From Xiphydria camelus (taxonomy: Eukaryota; Arthropoda; Insecta; Hymenoptera; Xiphydriidae), in assembly GCA_963678675.1 (NCBI GenBank), contig OY783197.1, positions 9,117,647 through 9,181,646 on the forward strand: a DNA stretch of 64,000 nucleotides, in the 5' to 3' direction. Position 1 is the stretch's first letter; every line of letters starts with the position of its first letter. The translations under genes and the position numbers were made by a program. Shown here piece by piece: positions 1 through 11,599 of the stretch. A model generated the notes under the pieces. It did not search any database, was not told where the DNA came from, and saw only the letters and a program-made list of their open reading frames with translations.

Positions 1-700
1 AAGAGTGAAATGTGACAACACTGTTCGATTGCAGAGGTTGGTAGTTTGATTTACACACACTTTCTTACTCTCAGTCTGTGTGGACAACTGTGTCGGAGCA
101 GTGAGAGCGTCAAAAATGTATCGATGGAATGGAAAAATTCGGAGTGAAAAACAGTACAAAAAAGATGTGCACAACAGCTTGCAGGAATTATGCGTCGAAA
201 AATTTCACCAGTAGAATATGAAAACGAAAATGACACGACAAATCTTACGACAAGTGTCGAACAATCTCCAGCGACAGAAAAGGTCGACGAATTTATGAAA
301 ACGAAAATGACACGACAAATCTTACGTCAAGTGCGGTGTTGCCGCACTTAAGTGATGCGCGTGCCGGTAGCCTAAATAAAGTTCATAATTCCGTACTTTT
401 TATTTTTTTTTAATTAAAACTATGTAGTAACTTGATAAACAAAAAATTACAATAATTTTGAAATAATTTGTATAACATTCGGGAAAAATTCGGACACGGT
501 GGTAGCTTTTTTTGTATTTTATATTGATTTTTTCTGCGTAACGCCATAAGAACAAATGTTAAATTGAAAAATTTCAAAAATGTATAACTTTTAATCTATT
601 TAGAGTGGATCTATTTTAAACTTTGCACAAAATTAATGAACAACATGCTAAATTTTCATTAATATGGTAGCATATTGCCTAACTATCCAGAACATCCTTA
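1..700. other. Gene-free left edge with a 37-bp direct repeat and a possible decayed coding scrap
   Basis: A segment of about 37 bp (217-253) recurs at 295-331 with one change; the unit starts ATGAAAACGAAAATGACACG. On the plus strand, codons from 117 to 215 read MYRWNGKIRSEK and on to a stop (33 codons). The sequence looks protein-like but I do not recognise it. The AT-rich rest (380-700) shows nothing clear. By inference the whole stretch is intronic to UBE2W. Confidence 0.3.
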
Positions 701-704
701 ATAA

Positions 705-1250
705 AAAGCCAAAGTATTTTTTTTCCGAAAACGTGTGTGTTAGAAGTAAAAAAAATCACACCAAAGAAAATCTGGTTTTAGGAACCCTCGCGTGGCTCAT
801 CGGGTAGCGTGTGTGACTCGCACGCGGCGGGCACTCGTTCGAGTCTCAGTGTGTTTTTTTCTTAACAAAATTATTTTTCATGCAATGTCCTTTGACAATA
901 TGCAATAAATTGTCATAATTAAATGGATTGAATTAAAAACGAAATGAAAAGCAATGCAATTGCACATTTAAAAAAATATTCAATTTTCAATCATTGCTTG
1001 CAACAGAGGGAAATGACAAGCAATGACTGAAAATTGAATATTTTTTTAAATGTGCAATTGAATTGCTTCTCATTTCGTTTTTAATTCGATCCATTTAATT
1101 ATAACAGTTTATTGCATACTGTCAAAGGACATTGCATGAGTCCTGAGACCGAATTTTCGAAACTTGTATATACCAATAATGGAATTCTTTGGTGTGATTT
1201 TTTTTATTTGTAAGGCGTTTTCGGGGAAAAAAATATTTTGGGGTTTTGTT
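705..1250. mobile_element. Fold-back (long inverted-repeat) element
   Basis: The outer arms pair around 712-775 and 1190-1248 (shared core AATCACACCAAAGAA and TTCCCCGAAAACG). The inner arms pair 878-1000 with 1012-1138 (TTCATGCAATGTCCTTTGAC against GTCAAAGGACATTGCATGA). There is no coding capacity. The left arm carries a tRNA-like block (786-846) that the right arm lacks. The superfamily is not identified. Confidence 0.6.
786..846 (+). repeat. tRNA-like (SINE-like) module
   Basis: An A-box-like TGGCTCATCGGG is followed about 30 bp later by a B-box-like GTTCGAGTC. Between them, CGTGT and GCACG form a 5-bp stem around the loop GTGACTC, which would place a GAC (Val) anticodon after a conserved T33. 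The T-stem does not pair and no acceptor stem closes, so this is a decayed tRNA or a SINE head and not a working tRNA gene. Confidence 0.4.
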
Positions 1251-1520
1251 AAGGGCGTCAATCCCTACTCACAGAGAAAAAATCGTAAAAATGCTTGTTC
1301 CGAAGCTCGCAGCCTCTCCTTGTTAGATCAGTTAGCTCGACTACTCCTCATATTGCCCGAGCGAACGGAAAAGCGGCGCCGAGTTGCCCAGTGCGAGTAG
1401 CTCTCCGACAAACGCTCGAGATACAGTGTTGCCACGACGCACTTACAATGTGTAAGGTAATGCGGCAACAGCGTGCTCCGTTTAGCACGGCGGCTCGGCG
1501 TTCGCCATGCGACCACGTAA

Positions 1521-3524
1521 TAGTCGGGGAGGCAGCGACACTTTTACCGTGGTCATTTCACCAAGGCTGGTTTTCATTCATATGATAGATTCCATACTGT
1601 GTGTGAGCGAAATGCTTGTCAGCTGCCGCACCGGCGGTGGGGGTGTGTACAGTAGAGCCTCAAACGCGTAAAAAAACTAGAGAAATAAAGTGATATCACC
1701 AAAGTTCAATTTTTGTTTATGGTTTATTTACATTATGTAATTATAAAAAATCGTAGTCAGCCGGACATATTTCGGGGGGAAATGTGTCAGCTGGGACAAT
1801 AAACATGTAGCGCGCCGGCTAAAGAGGCTCCGACTTTATCGACTTTTCCCCCGCAATTCGGCTAGCTGATTTTTATTTATATTTAATACAAGTAATACTG
1901 GTTCGTGCGATCAAATTTCAACTTCAGTAGTATAAAGAGACATTATATTTTTTGCCACAAAAGATTCGATGGTTTATTTACATTATGTAATTATAAAAAA
2001 TCGTAGCAGCTGTTGACGTATACTTGCGCAATACAGACGCCACGCAAACTAATACCACCATACTTTAAATTAAGTTATGTGATTGCTAATTCATTATATT
2101 TTATGAAAAACATCATCAGCTAGGTGTATGGTGGGGGTCAGTCCGTCAGCTGGGACAAAAAACATGCAGCGCACCGGCTAAAGAGGCTGCGCATTTATAT
2201 TTTCAGCTGACGACTTTTCCCTCGCAATTCAGCCAGCCGACTTTTATTTATATCTAGTACGAATAATAATAGATCGTGTAATCAAACTTCAGGTCTGGTA
2301 GTATAAAGAAACATGAAATTTATTGTCTAAAAAGAGTCTATCTTGCTTGCAATTTTAATGGCGATAATAATTATTATTGTAGTTAGTTATGTTATTTATT
2401 ATTATCTAACTATTTAATAATATTTGTTAGAAATAAATAAGTTATAGAAATCAATAGAAGATTTATTGTATAGAAGGCGATATTCATAAATGTAAGAGTA
2501 AATATCTAAAAGCCATGCGGTACAGCTGAAGTGCGGATCTCTGGTAGATCTTTTGTAGCAATAAATTTCATATTTCTTTATACTACCGCAGCTGAAATTT
2601 GATTACACGAATCATTATTATTCGTACTAGATATAAATAAAAGTCGGCTGGCTGAATTGCGGGGGAAAAGTCATCAGCTGAAATTATAAATGCGCAGCCT
2701 CTTTAGCCGGTGCGCTGCATGTTTTTTATTAAAGCTGACGGACTGACCCCCACTATACACCTATCTGACGATGTTTTTCATAAAATATAATGAATTAGCA
2801 ATCACATATCTTAATTTAAAGCATGGTGGTATTAGTTTACGTGGCGTCTGTATTGCGCAAGTATACGTCAACAGCTGACACATTTCCCCCCGAAATATGT
2901 TCAGCTGACTACGATTTTTTATAATTACATAATATAAATAAACCATCGAATCTTTTGTTGCAAAAAATATAATGTCTCTTTATACTACTAAGGGCCGATT
3001 TTACCAACAGGTATAAACGCGGTATAGCACTATACTGAGAATAACCATAAGGCTTATTGCTGGTTATTCTCAGTATAGCGCTATACCGCGTTTATACCGT
3101 GTTGGTAAAACCGGCCCTAAAGTTGAAATCTGACCGCACGAACCAGTATTACTTGTATTAAATATAAATAAAAGTCAGCTAGCCGAATTGCGGGGGAAAA
3201 GTCGATAAAGTCGCAGCCTCTTTAGCCGGCGTGCTGCATGTTTATTGTCCCAGCTGACATATTTCTCCCCGAAATATGTCCAGCTGACTACGATTTTTTA
3301 TAATTACATAATGTAAATAAACCATAAACAAAAATTGAACTTTGGTGATATCACTTTATTTCTCTAGTTTTTTTACGCGTTTGAGGCTCTACTGTACACA
3401 CCCCCACCGCCGGTGCGGCAGCTGACAAGCATTTCGCTCACACACAGTATGGAATCTATCATATGAATGAAAACCAGCCTTGGTGAAATGACCACGGTAA
3501 AAATGTCGCTGCCTCCCGGACTAT
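1521..3524. mobile_element. 2-kb giant inverted repeat
   Basis: The left arm (about 1521-2335) is reverse-complementary to the right arm (about 2545-3524), with about 210 bp between them. The outer ends read TAGTCGGGGAGGCAGCGAC and its near-perfect complement. Each arm repeats a shorter unit, GGTTTATTTACATTATG, at 1721 and 1971 on the left and in complement near 2910-2945 and 3300-3324 on the right. The right arm is longer because a 126-bp MITE inserted into it. No ORF longer than 60 codons belongs to it. Confidence 0.7.
2992..3117. mobile_element. MITE-A copy 1 (126-bp palindrome, TAA target duplication)
   Basis: The TIR begins GGGCCGATTTTACCAACA and the element is nearly a perfect palindrome. 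It is flanked by TAA at 2989-2991 and 3118-3120. It is the same length as the copies at 30063 and 56318, with a few substitutions. A 3-bp TAA/TTA duplication is the hallmark of PIF/Harbinger elements. It interrupts the right arm of the 1.52-3.52 kb inverted repeat, so it is the younger insertion. Confidence 0.85.
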
Positions 3525-3527
3525 AAA

Positions 3528-3993
3528 GGCCATCACACGTGAAAAAACGTAAGCAGTAATAGTAAGGCAGTAAGCCGTATAGCCGAGTGCCCATTCTTAG
3601 TAGCGTGGTATACGCATGCGCTGCTCGAAAGTCGTATCTGAAATCATAACCTAAATATTTAGTGTAATGTGGTACGCTTACACTTGAGATGCGTGAATAT
3701 ATTATTTAAATGAAATACAATATAGAGAAAAGTATTAGTGCGGTTATCAGAATCAATAATTATTGCAAGTTGTAACTTTGCATTCCGTGTATATACCATC
3801 GCGTGTCAGCTGCTCTTCTATTGGTTGAGAGTAAGACGCGTAAGCCGTAAAATTCCAACGTGACGGAAACTATACTGCTTGCTGTTACTGCTTGCTGTTG
3901 CTGCACTTTCACTTCGGTTGCTCCATCTAACAATATGTGTTGGAAACTTACTGCCTTACTGTTACTGCTTACGTTTTTTCACGTGTGAAGGCC
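3528..3993. mobile_element. Non-autonomous TIR element, GGCCATCACACGTG family
   Basis: TIRs of about 46 bp start GGCCATCACACGTGAAAAAA and contain ACGTAAGCAGTAA. The same TIR bounds a 144-bp element at 46688-46831. The core is AT-rich and non-coding. It abuts the 2-kb inverted repeat, and the duplicated flank is unclear here (TAA or ATAA). Confidence 0.7.
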
Positions 3994-4495
3994 ATAAGGT
4001 CGTAGGTTTCTAGCGAATAACGGAGGGTTAAAGTAGTATGGTCATGAATCAATTTCCAAGATTAAAATATGAAATAATTTTGTATGCAAGTTAATATAAA
4101 TAGAAACCTCCTGGTGCAATTTGTGGTAGATTGACCGTTTAGTATGTTTTATAAAAATTAATTACCGAGTAGGAAATAACCCAGAGTCTTATGGGCAAAT
4201 CACATATTTCGGGGTGTTTGTATGTAAGATCCAAGATTAAAATATAAAAAAAGTACCAAAAAACGGAGGAAAAAAACAAAAATTTACAATCATTGATGAA
4301 AATTATTGACCGTTTGATGCTTTAGTTATAACTAATTTCTGCTTCTCGCTGTTCGGAAATAGCGTATCAAATAGATGCGGCAACGTTGCGTCAGTGGAGT
4401 GGGTTCAAGCGTGCATTTCAAATCTCGTTTACCCCACGATACACTCAAACGTTTGAGTGTATCGTGGTTTTCCCTAATGGGCCACGAGCCCATTG

Positions 4496-5704
4496 GTTGC
4501 GTTCAGCAGATCGAGCATAAACCGCTACCACTCAGTACGCTCAGAAGTAGCGCTCTCTGTTCTGCTGACAAGTTTCGGCCGTGGCCTTCGATACATTAGG
4601 CGCGTGGCGCGGTGGACTTAAACGATCGACTTGTCGTACTGAAATTTGGCTTTATAAAATTGTTTAGGAACAATCAATTTGAGAGTCAGATTCGTTTTTA
4701 GCGCATATACACATAAATCTATAAGAATCACCTGGTCTGGTTCGAGTAACAAAATCACTGTTGTGTCCAGTGTTCTCTCTCGTTACAAAATGTTGTGTTG
4801 TTTATATCAATACCTCAGAGTTAAACAGTATTAACTCCATTTTTTTTCAAAAACCGTATTATTTCCTCATTCTGCTATTTTACATTGAAAATAGTTGAAT
4901 GAAGAAATAATAAGGTTTCGAAAAAAATGGAGTTAATACTGTTTAGCTCTGAGGTACTGATACGGTAACAGATTGTTTTACGATTACGATTACGATTGCC
5001 GGTGGCAAGAAAATGTAATTTTTTTTCGTAATAATACATAAAATATAAGATGTTCCGTCGCACGACAGACGGAATTCGACACATCGGTTCACACCGCTCG
5101 ACATCATTCATCAAATGCGCCAAAACTTCTTCTGATGGAAGTGAGCGGGAGCGCTGGAGCGTAACTTTTCTTCGCTACAAAACATGGCGTCCGCTATCAT
5201 TTAGGCCCTCCGCCCACGAGACTACTCAAAAGAAACTGGAACTAGTAAGTAACTGGAATCACTAGCAACTAGTCGCCTTGGTTTCGCACACGAAGCAACG
5301 CGAAAGTGACGTGATTTCGACCGGTCGGTACGCAATGACCAAAATGTCTGCAGTTTCGTTTCGTATTCGTGAGCTTGTTTTACTGAATCTACCACGCACA
5401 ACGTCGGCAACTCGGCAACTCTAATCACTTGGTGACCAGCAGGACGAGTCGCTAGAAACCAATTGCCAACGCATCACAAACTAATCACTTTGCAGTTGCG
5501 TCGTGAGCGGACTTCTATTTAAATGCATTGGCGGAAACTTGCACGCGACTCGTTGGCGATTTGGGTTCCAATCGCGTCGCTTCTCAGTAGCCTCGTGGGC
5601 GGAAGACCTTACGCTCACTTGGAGCGCTCGATAGTATGCGCGTTCGGCAGATTTTTGCTGAGCTGCTCCACAACTGTTGCAGAGCGATAGGATCTGCTGA
5701 ACGC
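4496..5704. mobile_element. hAT-like non-autonomous element, 7-8 bp duplication
   Basis: The ends are GTTGCGTTCAGCAGATC and GATCTGCTGAACGCA. The flanks GCCCATTG (4488-4495) and ACCCATTG (5705-5712) share 7 bp. A duplication near 8 bp suits the hAT superfamily. The interior has no recognisable transposase. It is nested in the TTAA-flanked element and itself holds a smaller MITE. A 122-bp relative is at 15543. Confidence 0.6.
4813..4954. mobile_element. Palindromic MITE, TA-flanked (Tc1/mariner-like)
   Basis: The TIR CCTCAGAGTTAAACAGTATT continues to about 35 bp and pairs with its complement at 4917-4954. TA dinucleotides at 4811-4812 and 4955-4956 match a TA target duplication. There is no coding capacity. 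Confidence 0.6.
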
Positions 5705-6486
5705 ACCCATTGATAATATGCGTTGCCATACATAAAAAGACACTAGTCAAAGGAGGCACATTATTTGAATAATAAGTGAAAAATTAACTACTACTTTACT
5801 ACTAAATTAATTACTACTTTAAAGTAGTATGGTCAATCCAAAGTGATCGTTGAGTGTCCGTAAAAAAAGTCATCAAAAAACTATGATTTATAATTGAAAA
5901 TTCTCTTTGTGAATTATAAAATTTATGACCATAAGAATTAATCGATTATTTTGATTATTTTTCACTTATTATTCAAATAATGTGCCTCCTTTGACTAGCG
6001 TCTTTTTATGTGTGGCAACGCATATTATCACTACGCCAGTAGAGAAAATCACGATACACTCAAACGTTTGAGTGTATCGTGGGGAAAACGAGATCTGAAA
6101 TGCACGCTTGAACCCACTCCACTGATGCGACGTTGCCGCATCTACTTGACGCGCTATTTCCGAACACCGAGAAGCAGAAATTAATTATAACTAAAGTATC
6201 AAACGGTCAATAATTTTCATCAATGGATGTAAATTTTTGTTTTTTTCCCCCGTTTTTTGGTATATTTTTTATATTTTAATCTTGGATTTTACATACAAAT
6301 CCCCCAAGAGAAATGTGTCTTGCCCATAAGACTCTGGGTTATTTTCTACTCGGTAATTAATTTTTATCAGGCATACTAAACGGTCAATCTACCCCAAATT
6401 GCACCAGGAGGTTTCTATTGATATTAGCTTGCATACATAATGATTTCATATTTAAATCTTGGAAATCGATTCGTGACCATACTACT

Positions 6487-7344
6487 TTAAGTATAAAAAT
6501 GAGAATAAATTTTTCGAAAAAAAATTTTACTCAGGAGAATGTTTGCTTTTTATATTTACTAAGAAAAATGGCAGCTTTTCTTTTTTTTATAATTTAATAA
6601 TTATCCACATAATAGTGATTCAAGGAAATAGAAGGAATGTTTAAATCAAATCGAATAATTCACCTAACAATAGCAGGAAATGTCAGAGTTTAAATGGACA
6701 TACTATTGCAAAAAATCAATTAATATTTACTTAGAAAAAAAGTACAGGAAAAAGTAAAAAACATAATACTATGATTGAAATACATATTAATAGTCTTCAA
6801 ATTCTATTTTCATCGGTTCATTCTCATCATCATTAAACACAATATCACATCCATTTTTTTTACATCCACTTTAACGCACGAAAGTGTTGTCGGGTTCCGC
6901 CAATAATTGCACACGGAAGAATCATCGCGATTTAGTGAAAATACTCTGCGTTGGAAGGTACGATTGAGCATATTCCAGAGCATTCAGAAGACGTGTTTAA
7001 TTACGATAAGGATGAACCAATAGAAATAGAATTTGAAGATTATTAATAGCCCAGTAACTTAAAGTGGAAACAAGGGGTTACTTCTCAAAAATTCACAGCA
7101 AGCTGGATTTTTGAATACACCTTCATTTAAGCATTATATTGTAAATAACGTGTAAAAATGAAATAGGAATAATATTTCCACTCGCACAAACAAACACGAT
7201 GAGAATCAAAGTTTCCACTTTAGTAGCTCTTGTTCAAAGGTATTCGGGAATGATCGCTAGAGTTTCATCGTTACAATATTCACAGTTTCTATATCCGTTG
7301 TTATCTAATTCAATTGGTATCCGATTTATAAGTAACTTTTGCTT
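6487..7344. other. Spacer with two inverted remnants of one coding tail
   Basis: At 6989-7045 (plus strand) codons end in FNYDKDEPIEIEFEDY and a stop. The complement of 6788-6838 encodes a close variant, FNDDENEPMKIEFEDY. These look like two copies, in opposite orientation, of the acidic C-terminus of a lost protein, plausibly transposon-encoded. The rest shows nothing recognisable. Confidence 0.35.
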
Positions 7345-8155
7345 TCCTCGCCACTGATAGTATTACTACACGACAAGTAGGTTACAAGATTTTCATGAAG
7401 TCTTCAACGGTTTTCTTGCATGTCCTTTTGTATAAGGTGCAAAGAGAGAGGATGTAACTCCTCTCCTATCGTGAAGAGAATGAGTCGATGGACATCAGAC
7501 AATGTTGGACTTATCACCGAGCGCCTATCACCCATGGTACTTTAATTGCAATACGCACTTTTCGTTTCAACTATTTCTGCTGTAAATAACTTTCACTTCT
7601 TTCACACACAAAGTATTTATCTCCTACGAATTGTTCATCGTAGGGGGCAGCGATCAATGATTGTGACTAATTGTAGACAAATTATTCCTTCGATAATGTA
7701 CTAGTAGCAAAGCATACACTAGCAAGTCAGTTTACAGAGCATCCGATGTTTAATATCAACTTTATCTCTTTCCGAACACCCATCACCCGAGCATTATCAC
7801 GATTACGTTAACGTTAATCGCAGAATAGACAGTGACCTTGGACGATGGTTGTTCCAAAAGTTCCTATTAAAACATCGGACGCTGGAAACTCACATGCTTT
7901 GCAACTGGCACATTATTGCAGTAGTAGTTCGGCACACCGAATTGCCTCTTAGTTTTAATAGACGAACTTGTCTACGACTAGTCGCAATTATCGATCGTTG
8001 CCTTCTACGACGAACAGTTCATAAAATGTTATTAGCATGAAAGAAGTAAAACTTATTTAACGCTGGAATAGTTGAAACGGGAAGCGCGTATGAAGAGTCT
8101 TCATGAAAATCTTCTAACCTACTCGTTCTGCAGCACTACTTCATATCACTGAAAG
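7345..8155. mobile_element. Degenerate fold-back element
   Basis: Several blocks pair in inverted order: 7360-7410 with 8095-8145 (core TTCATGAAGTCTTC against GAAGAGTCTTCATGAAAATC), 7560-7620 with 8030-8080, and 7630-7690 with 7965-8020. The arms are diverged, so the element is old. The 63-codon ORF at 7849-8040 lies in the arm and has no protein-like features. Confidence 0.45.
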
Positions 8156-8224
8156 TTGAAGCAATAGTCACTGGCAAAAATCAGACACCGGTTTTTAAAC
8201 ACTTTGGAAATCTCAACCAAAAAA

Positions 8225-8500
8225 CCTGTATGATTATTTCTCATCACTTCTACACATTATTTGTCATTATTTACAAATTCAGTTAATTTCGAGGTTAGAC
8301 GCTTCGATCTCCCGAATTGACAGTTCCCGGGAAATCAGACATTTTACACTTTTCGATCTCGAAACACGGCTCGTACGAACGCAGCGCACTCTTCTAAAGC
8401 CAACTGTAACTATAAAATGACTACAGCACCGTTCCAAGCACTACCAAAGTCAAATGTGGGGGAAATTCAAATACTTGCGTTATATACCAATGGGACACAT
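8225..8500. repeat. Truncated copy of the 38.31-kb palindromic repeat
   Basis: The block from AACCTGTATGATTATTTCTC to GAAATTCAAATACTTGCG matches 38432-38680 closely, with the same order of motifs (GAGGTTAGACGCTTCGATCT, CAGTTCCCGGGAAATCAGAC). The left half of the palindrome is missing here. Confidence 0.65.
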
Positions 8501-9430
8501 ACTGTATATAGAACTTTTACTATTATGTGTTACTTTTAAAATCACAAATGAAAAGTCAAAATATTAAAATTAGAGTGTAAAAATGACTTAATGAAAAAAA
8601 GTGACAAACTTCCAGCCCTGAAATTATCTAATATTTAACAAATTGCGTGCTATAAAATATATGGTCTTACAAATGAACGACAGAAAATTACTGACGATAT
8701 CACACACAGGCTGGCATAATGAAAATAGTCAATGTATCACTTTTATTTAAAAATTCCCGATTCACAAGTGACGTTCACGTAGTTTTCACGGTTCTTTACC
8801 GGTGCTCGAAATTCATGTATAATTCTCAGTGTTTCTAATTTTCGTGGTAAGCATCACCACGAAGATAAACTCGACCGTGGAGTTTAATAATAGATGATTG
8901 TGAAAAAAGGAGAAAGAAAAGGACATGGACGAGTAGGGTATCTCTCCTATAGTTTATACTATTTCCTGACGAAAACTTACCCAGAAACTCGTTTGACATA
9001 AGATATCATATTTTCACTTTTAATCGACTTCAAAAAACGAAGTTTCTTAATTTGATTCGTATATTTCTTCCTTCATTTGTACAAGAGTATGACTAACCCG
9101 ACCAAGACGAAATCCTTTAGATTTCTGTTATTATATTTGTAACAATATTTCATCCTCCCACAAACGTGGCTTCCATAAAGCAAAAGCTCAAGTTTCCGAA
9201 CTCTTATAACAAAGCCAAAGATTCGAGCTTCAATGTCAGACCTTTTCGAATTGACCGGCACATCTGATTTTCACATAATGAGTTCATAAAAACGGCCAAG
9301 ATAAACGTTTTTCGAGGGGCTTCAATTCCTTATCTCGCAGAGGAAAATTAAATTCACCCAATTAACATCGCTGATTTACTAAAACGCAATATTTCCTACT
9401 GAAAGAGCGAGAAACTAAGTAGTTAAAATT
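8500..9430. other. AT-rich spacer without recognised content
   Basis: I see no coding exon, structured RNA or clear repeat here. It lies in the presumed UBE2W intron 2. Confidence 0.4.
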
Positions 9431-9433
9431 CGT

Positions 9434-9500
9434 ACAGTAGAACCTCGATTATCTGAACGACAATTTTTTTTCTTTTATCCGAACGTTCTATTATCAGAAT
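9434..9500. repeat. pogo/Tigger-like terminal sequence
   Basis: The string CAGTAGAACCTCGATTATCT resembles the ends of pogo/Tigger elements in the Tc1/mariner superfamily. No matching end was found on the far side of the adjacent retrotransposon, so this is an orphan end. The 293-bp element at 36536 has similar termini. Confidence 0.4.
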
Positions 9501-9504
9501 CACG

Positions 9505-11590
9505 ATTTGCTTTATCCAGGTTTGATACCATTCTCCATCTGTTCCTATCCACCGCTAGTCTTTTCATTTCCCTGTATTTCGAACAACCTACATCCTTAAC
9601 GATTTGCGAAATGTAGTCTAACCGCGGCCTACCTACACCTCTCTTTTTTCCCGTTTCTGCTTCTAAGATATCTCTTAGCAGTCCCTGATGTCTTAATATA
9701 TGGCCTATCAGCTGATCTCTTCTTTTCGTTATATTTTTCCAGTCGTCCGTTTTCCCCTACTTTTTTCAAGATTTCTTCATTTGTGATTTTCTCGATCCAT
9801 TTTACTTGTAGCATTCTCCTGTAGAACCACACTTCGAAGCTTTCTAATTGTTTCTTTTCCACCGTTTCTATCGTCCAAGATTCGCACCCGTATAAAGCTG
9901 TACTCCACACGTATGTTTTGAGTAATTTTTTCCTACTCTCTAGGCTGACATTTTTTGAGCATAGTAGCTTCTTTTTTTGATTAAAAGTCTGTTTTCCCTG
10001 CGCTATTCTTTGTTTAACGTTTTTTAGGCTCTTCCCATCTGTCGTTATTTGGCTACTTAGGTAGCAAAACTGTTGTACTTCTTCTAGGCTTTCCTCGCCT
10101 ATATTTATTCTGGTTTTACTCTTACGTTTTTTTTTACTACATACCAGAACTTTTGTTTTTTTCTTATTAATTTTCAAATTGTAGTTCTTTATTAGGATAT
10201 TTTCCATTTCGTTAAGCGCCTCTTCTAGTTCTTCTTTGCTCGATGCTAGTAGCGCTATGTATATCGTCAGCGAACCGGAGCATGCTCACCGTTTGCCCTT
10301 GTATTTTAATGCCTGAAGTTGAGTTTTCTTTTAATTCATTCATTGCTTCCTCTATATGTATGAGTTATAAAGATTAGAGACGACAGTGTGCATTCTCTTG
10401 TCGTACTACTTTTCTAGTTTTCGCTTCTCTAACTTCTTCTTCTACTCCTATCACTGCTGCCTGGCTTTCATATAAATTATGTATGATTCTTCTTTCTTTA
10501 TATTTTATTCCTACTCTTTTCAGTATTTCGAACATTTTCTGCCACTGAACATTGTCAAATGCTTTCTCTAGGTCTATGAATCCTATGTATAATGTTTCGT
10601 CTTTTTCTAATGTTATTTCTGCAATTAGTCTTAACGCTATTATCACTTCCCTCATTCCTCTGTTCCTTCTGAATCCGAACTGGTCTTCTGATAAAGCTTC
10701 CTCGGATTTCCGTTCCATTCTTCTTTATATAATTTTAGTTAAAATTTTTGATGCGTGCGGTATCAAGCTGATTGTACGAACATTGTCGCATCTTTTTGGA
10801 AGGGGAACTATTATACTTTTCTTGAAATCTTTTGGCATTTTTCCTGTTTCGTATATTATATAACTCACGGGTTTAAATAGCCTATTTATTGCTTCTTCTC
10901 CTGAAAACTTTAAAATCTCTGCCTGTATTCCATCTATCCCGGGTGCTTTATTGTTTTTCAATTCCTTAAGTGGTACTTCGAATTCCGACTTGATAATAGG
11001 ATCCCCTAATTCGTTTTCATCTACGCTATATTCTTCTTCCAATATGTTACTTAATTCTTCTCCGTTGTATAATTTTTCTAATATTTCTAATATTTCTACT
11101 TTTTGGTTTGTATTCTTGAAAATTTCTCTTTATTAGTCTGAAACCTGCATCAGTCCTTCCTAAATTAATTTTCTTTTCAACTTCTTCGCATCTTTCGTCT
11201 ATCCATTCATCCTTAGTTTTCCTAGATTTCCTAATTATCTCCCATTTCAAGGATTTGCATTTTCACTGTCCGTTCTCATCTGTCCTAGTCTTATACTTTC
11301 GTCTCTCCTCTATCAGCTCTAAAATTTCTCTTGTTATCCACGGCTTTCTACTTTCGTTTTCTTTGATACCTAGTACTTCTTCTGTTGCATTTTCTAAACT
11401 CGTTTTAATATGATTCCAATTTTCTTCTGTGCTCACTTCATTGTTATTTGCTACTTCTGCAAAGTCTCTAGCAAAGTATGGAAAACAATTCTCTGACTTC
11501 CAAGATTTCCAATCTAAAATAATACATTTTTTCTGACCATTACGAGCATAGATCCAGTATCGAATATTATGCATCAGCCATTCTGTCAAA
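9505..11590 (-). mobile_element. 5'-truncated, frameshifted non-LTR retrotransposon (LINE)
   Basis: Minus-strand reading gives consecutive pieces of one LINE ORF2. The linker is at 11589-11047. The reverse-transcriptase fingers hold NKAPGIDGIQAEILKF near 10930. Palm motif A is FIDLEKAFD near 10565, after FGFRRNRG. The FADD active-site box lies near 10265. The C-terminal YGCESWT and RRMLQVKW blocks fall at 9900-9790, and a GRPRLDYISQIVKDVG tail near 9620-9540. Pieces sit in different frames with stops between, so it is dead. The expected N-terminal endonuclease is absent (5' truncation). The clade is not settled. Confidence 0.88.
9629..11589 (-). pseudogene. LINE reverse transcriptase remnants (frameshifted)
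   Basis: Five open segments (11589-11263, 11250-11047, 11042-10725, 10718-10374, 10207-9629) together spell a linker, reverse-transcriptase domain and C-terminal thumb region. The catalytic FIDLEKAFD and FADD boxes survive, but frames change near 11255, 11045, 10720 and 10370-10210 and again near 9750. In a live element this enzyme would nick target DNA and reverse-transcribe its own RNA. Here it cannot be made as one protein. It lies inside presumed UBE2W intron 2, antisense-neutral with respect to host coding sequence. Confidence 0.85.
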
Positions 11591-11599
11591 TAAATAGAT

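Larger units (their letters stand above)
4032..6486. mobile_element. 2.45-kb TIR element flanked by TTAA (piggyBac-like target)
   Basis: The arms pair 4032-4468 with 6050-6486. Ends are AGTAGTATGGTCA, and TTAA flanks both sides (4028-4031, 6487-6490). TTAA duplication is typical of piggyBac transposons, but no transposase remains. Both arms contain the same perfect palindrome around CACTCAAACGTTTGAGTG (4436-4467 and 6052-6083). A second inverted pair lies inside (5700-5790 with 5950-6040). A hAT-like element is nested within. Confidence 0.7.
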
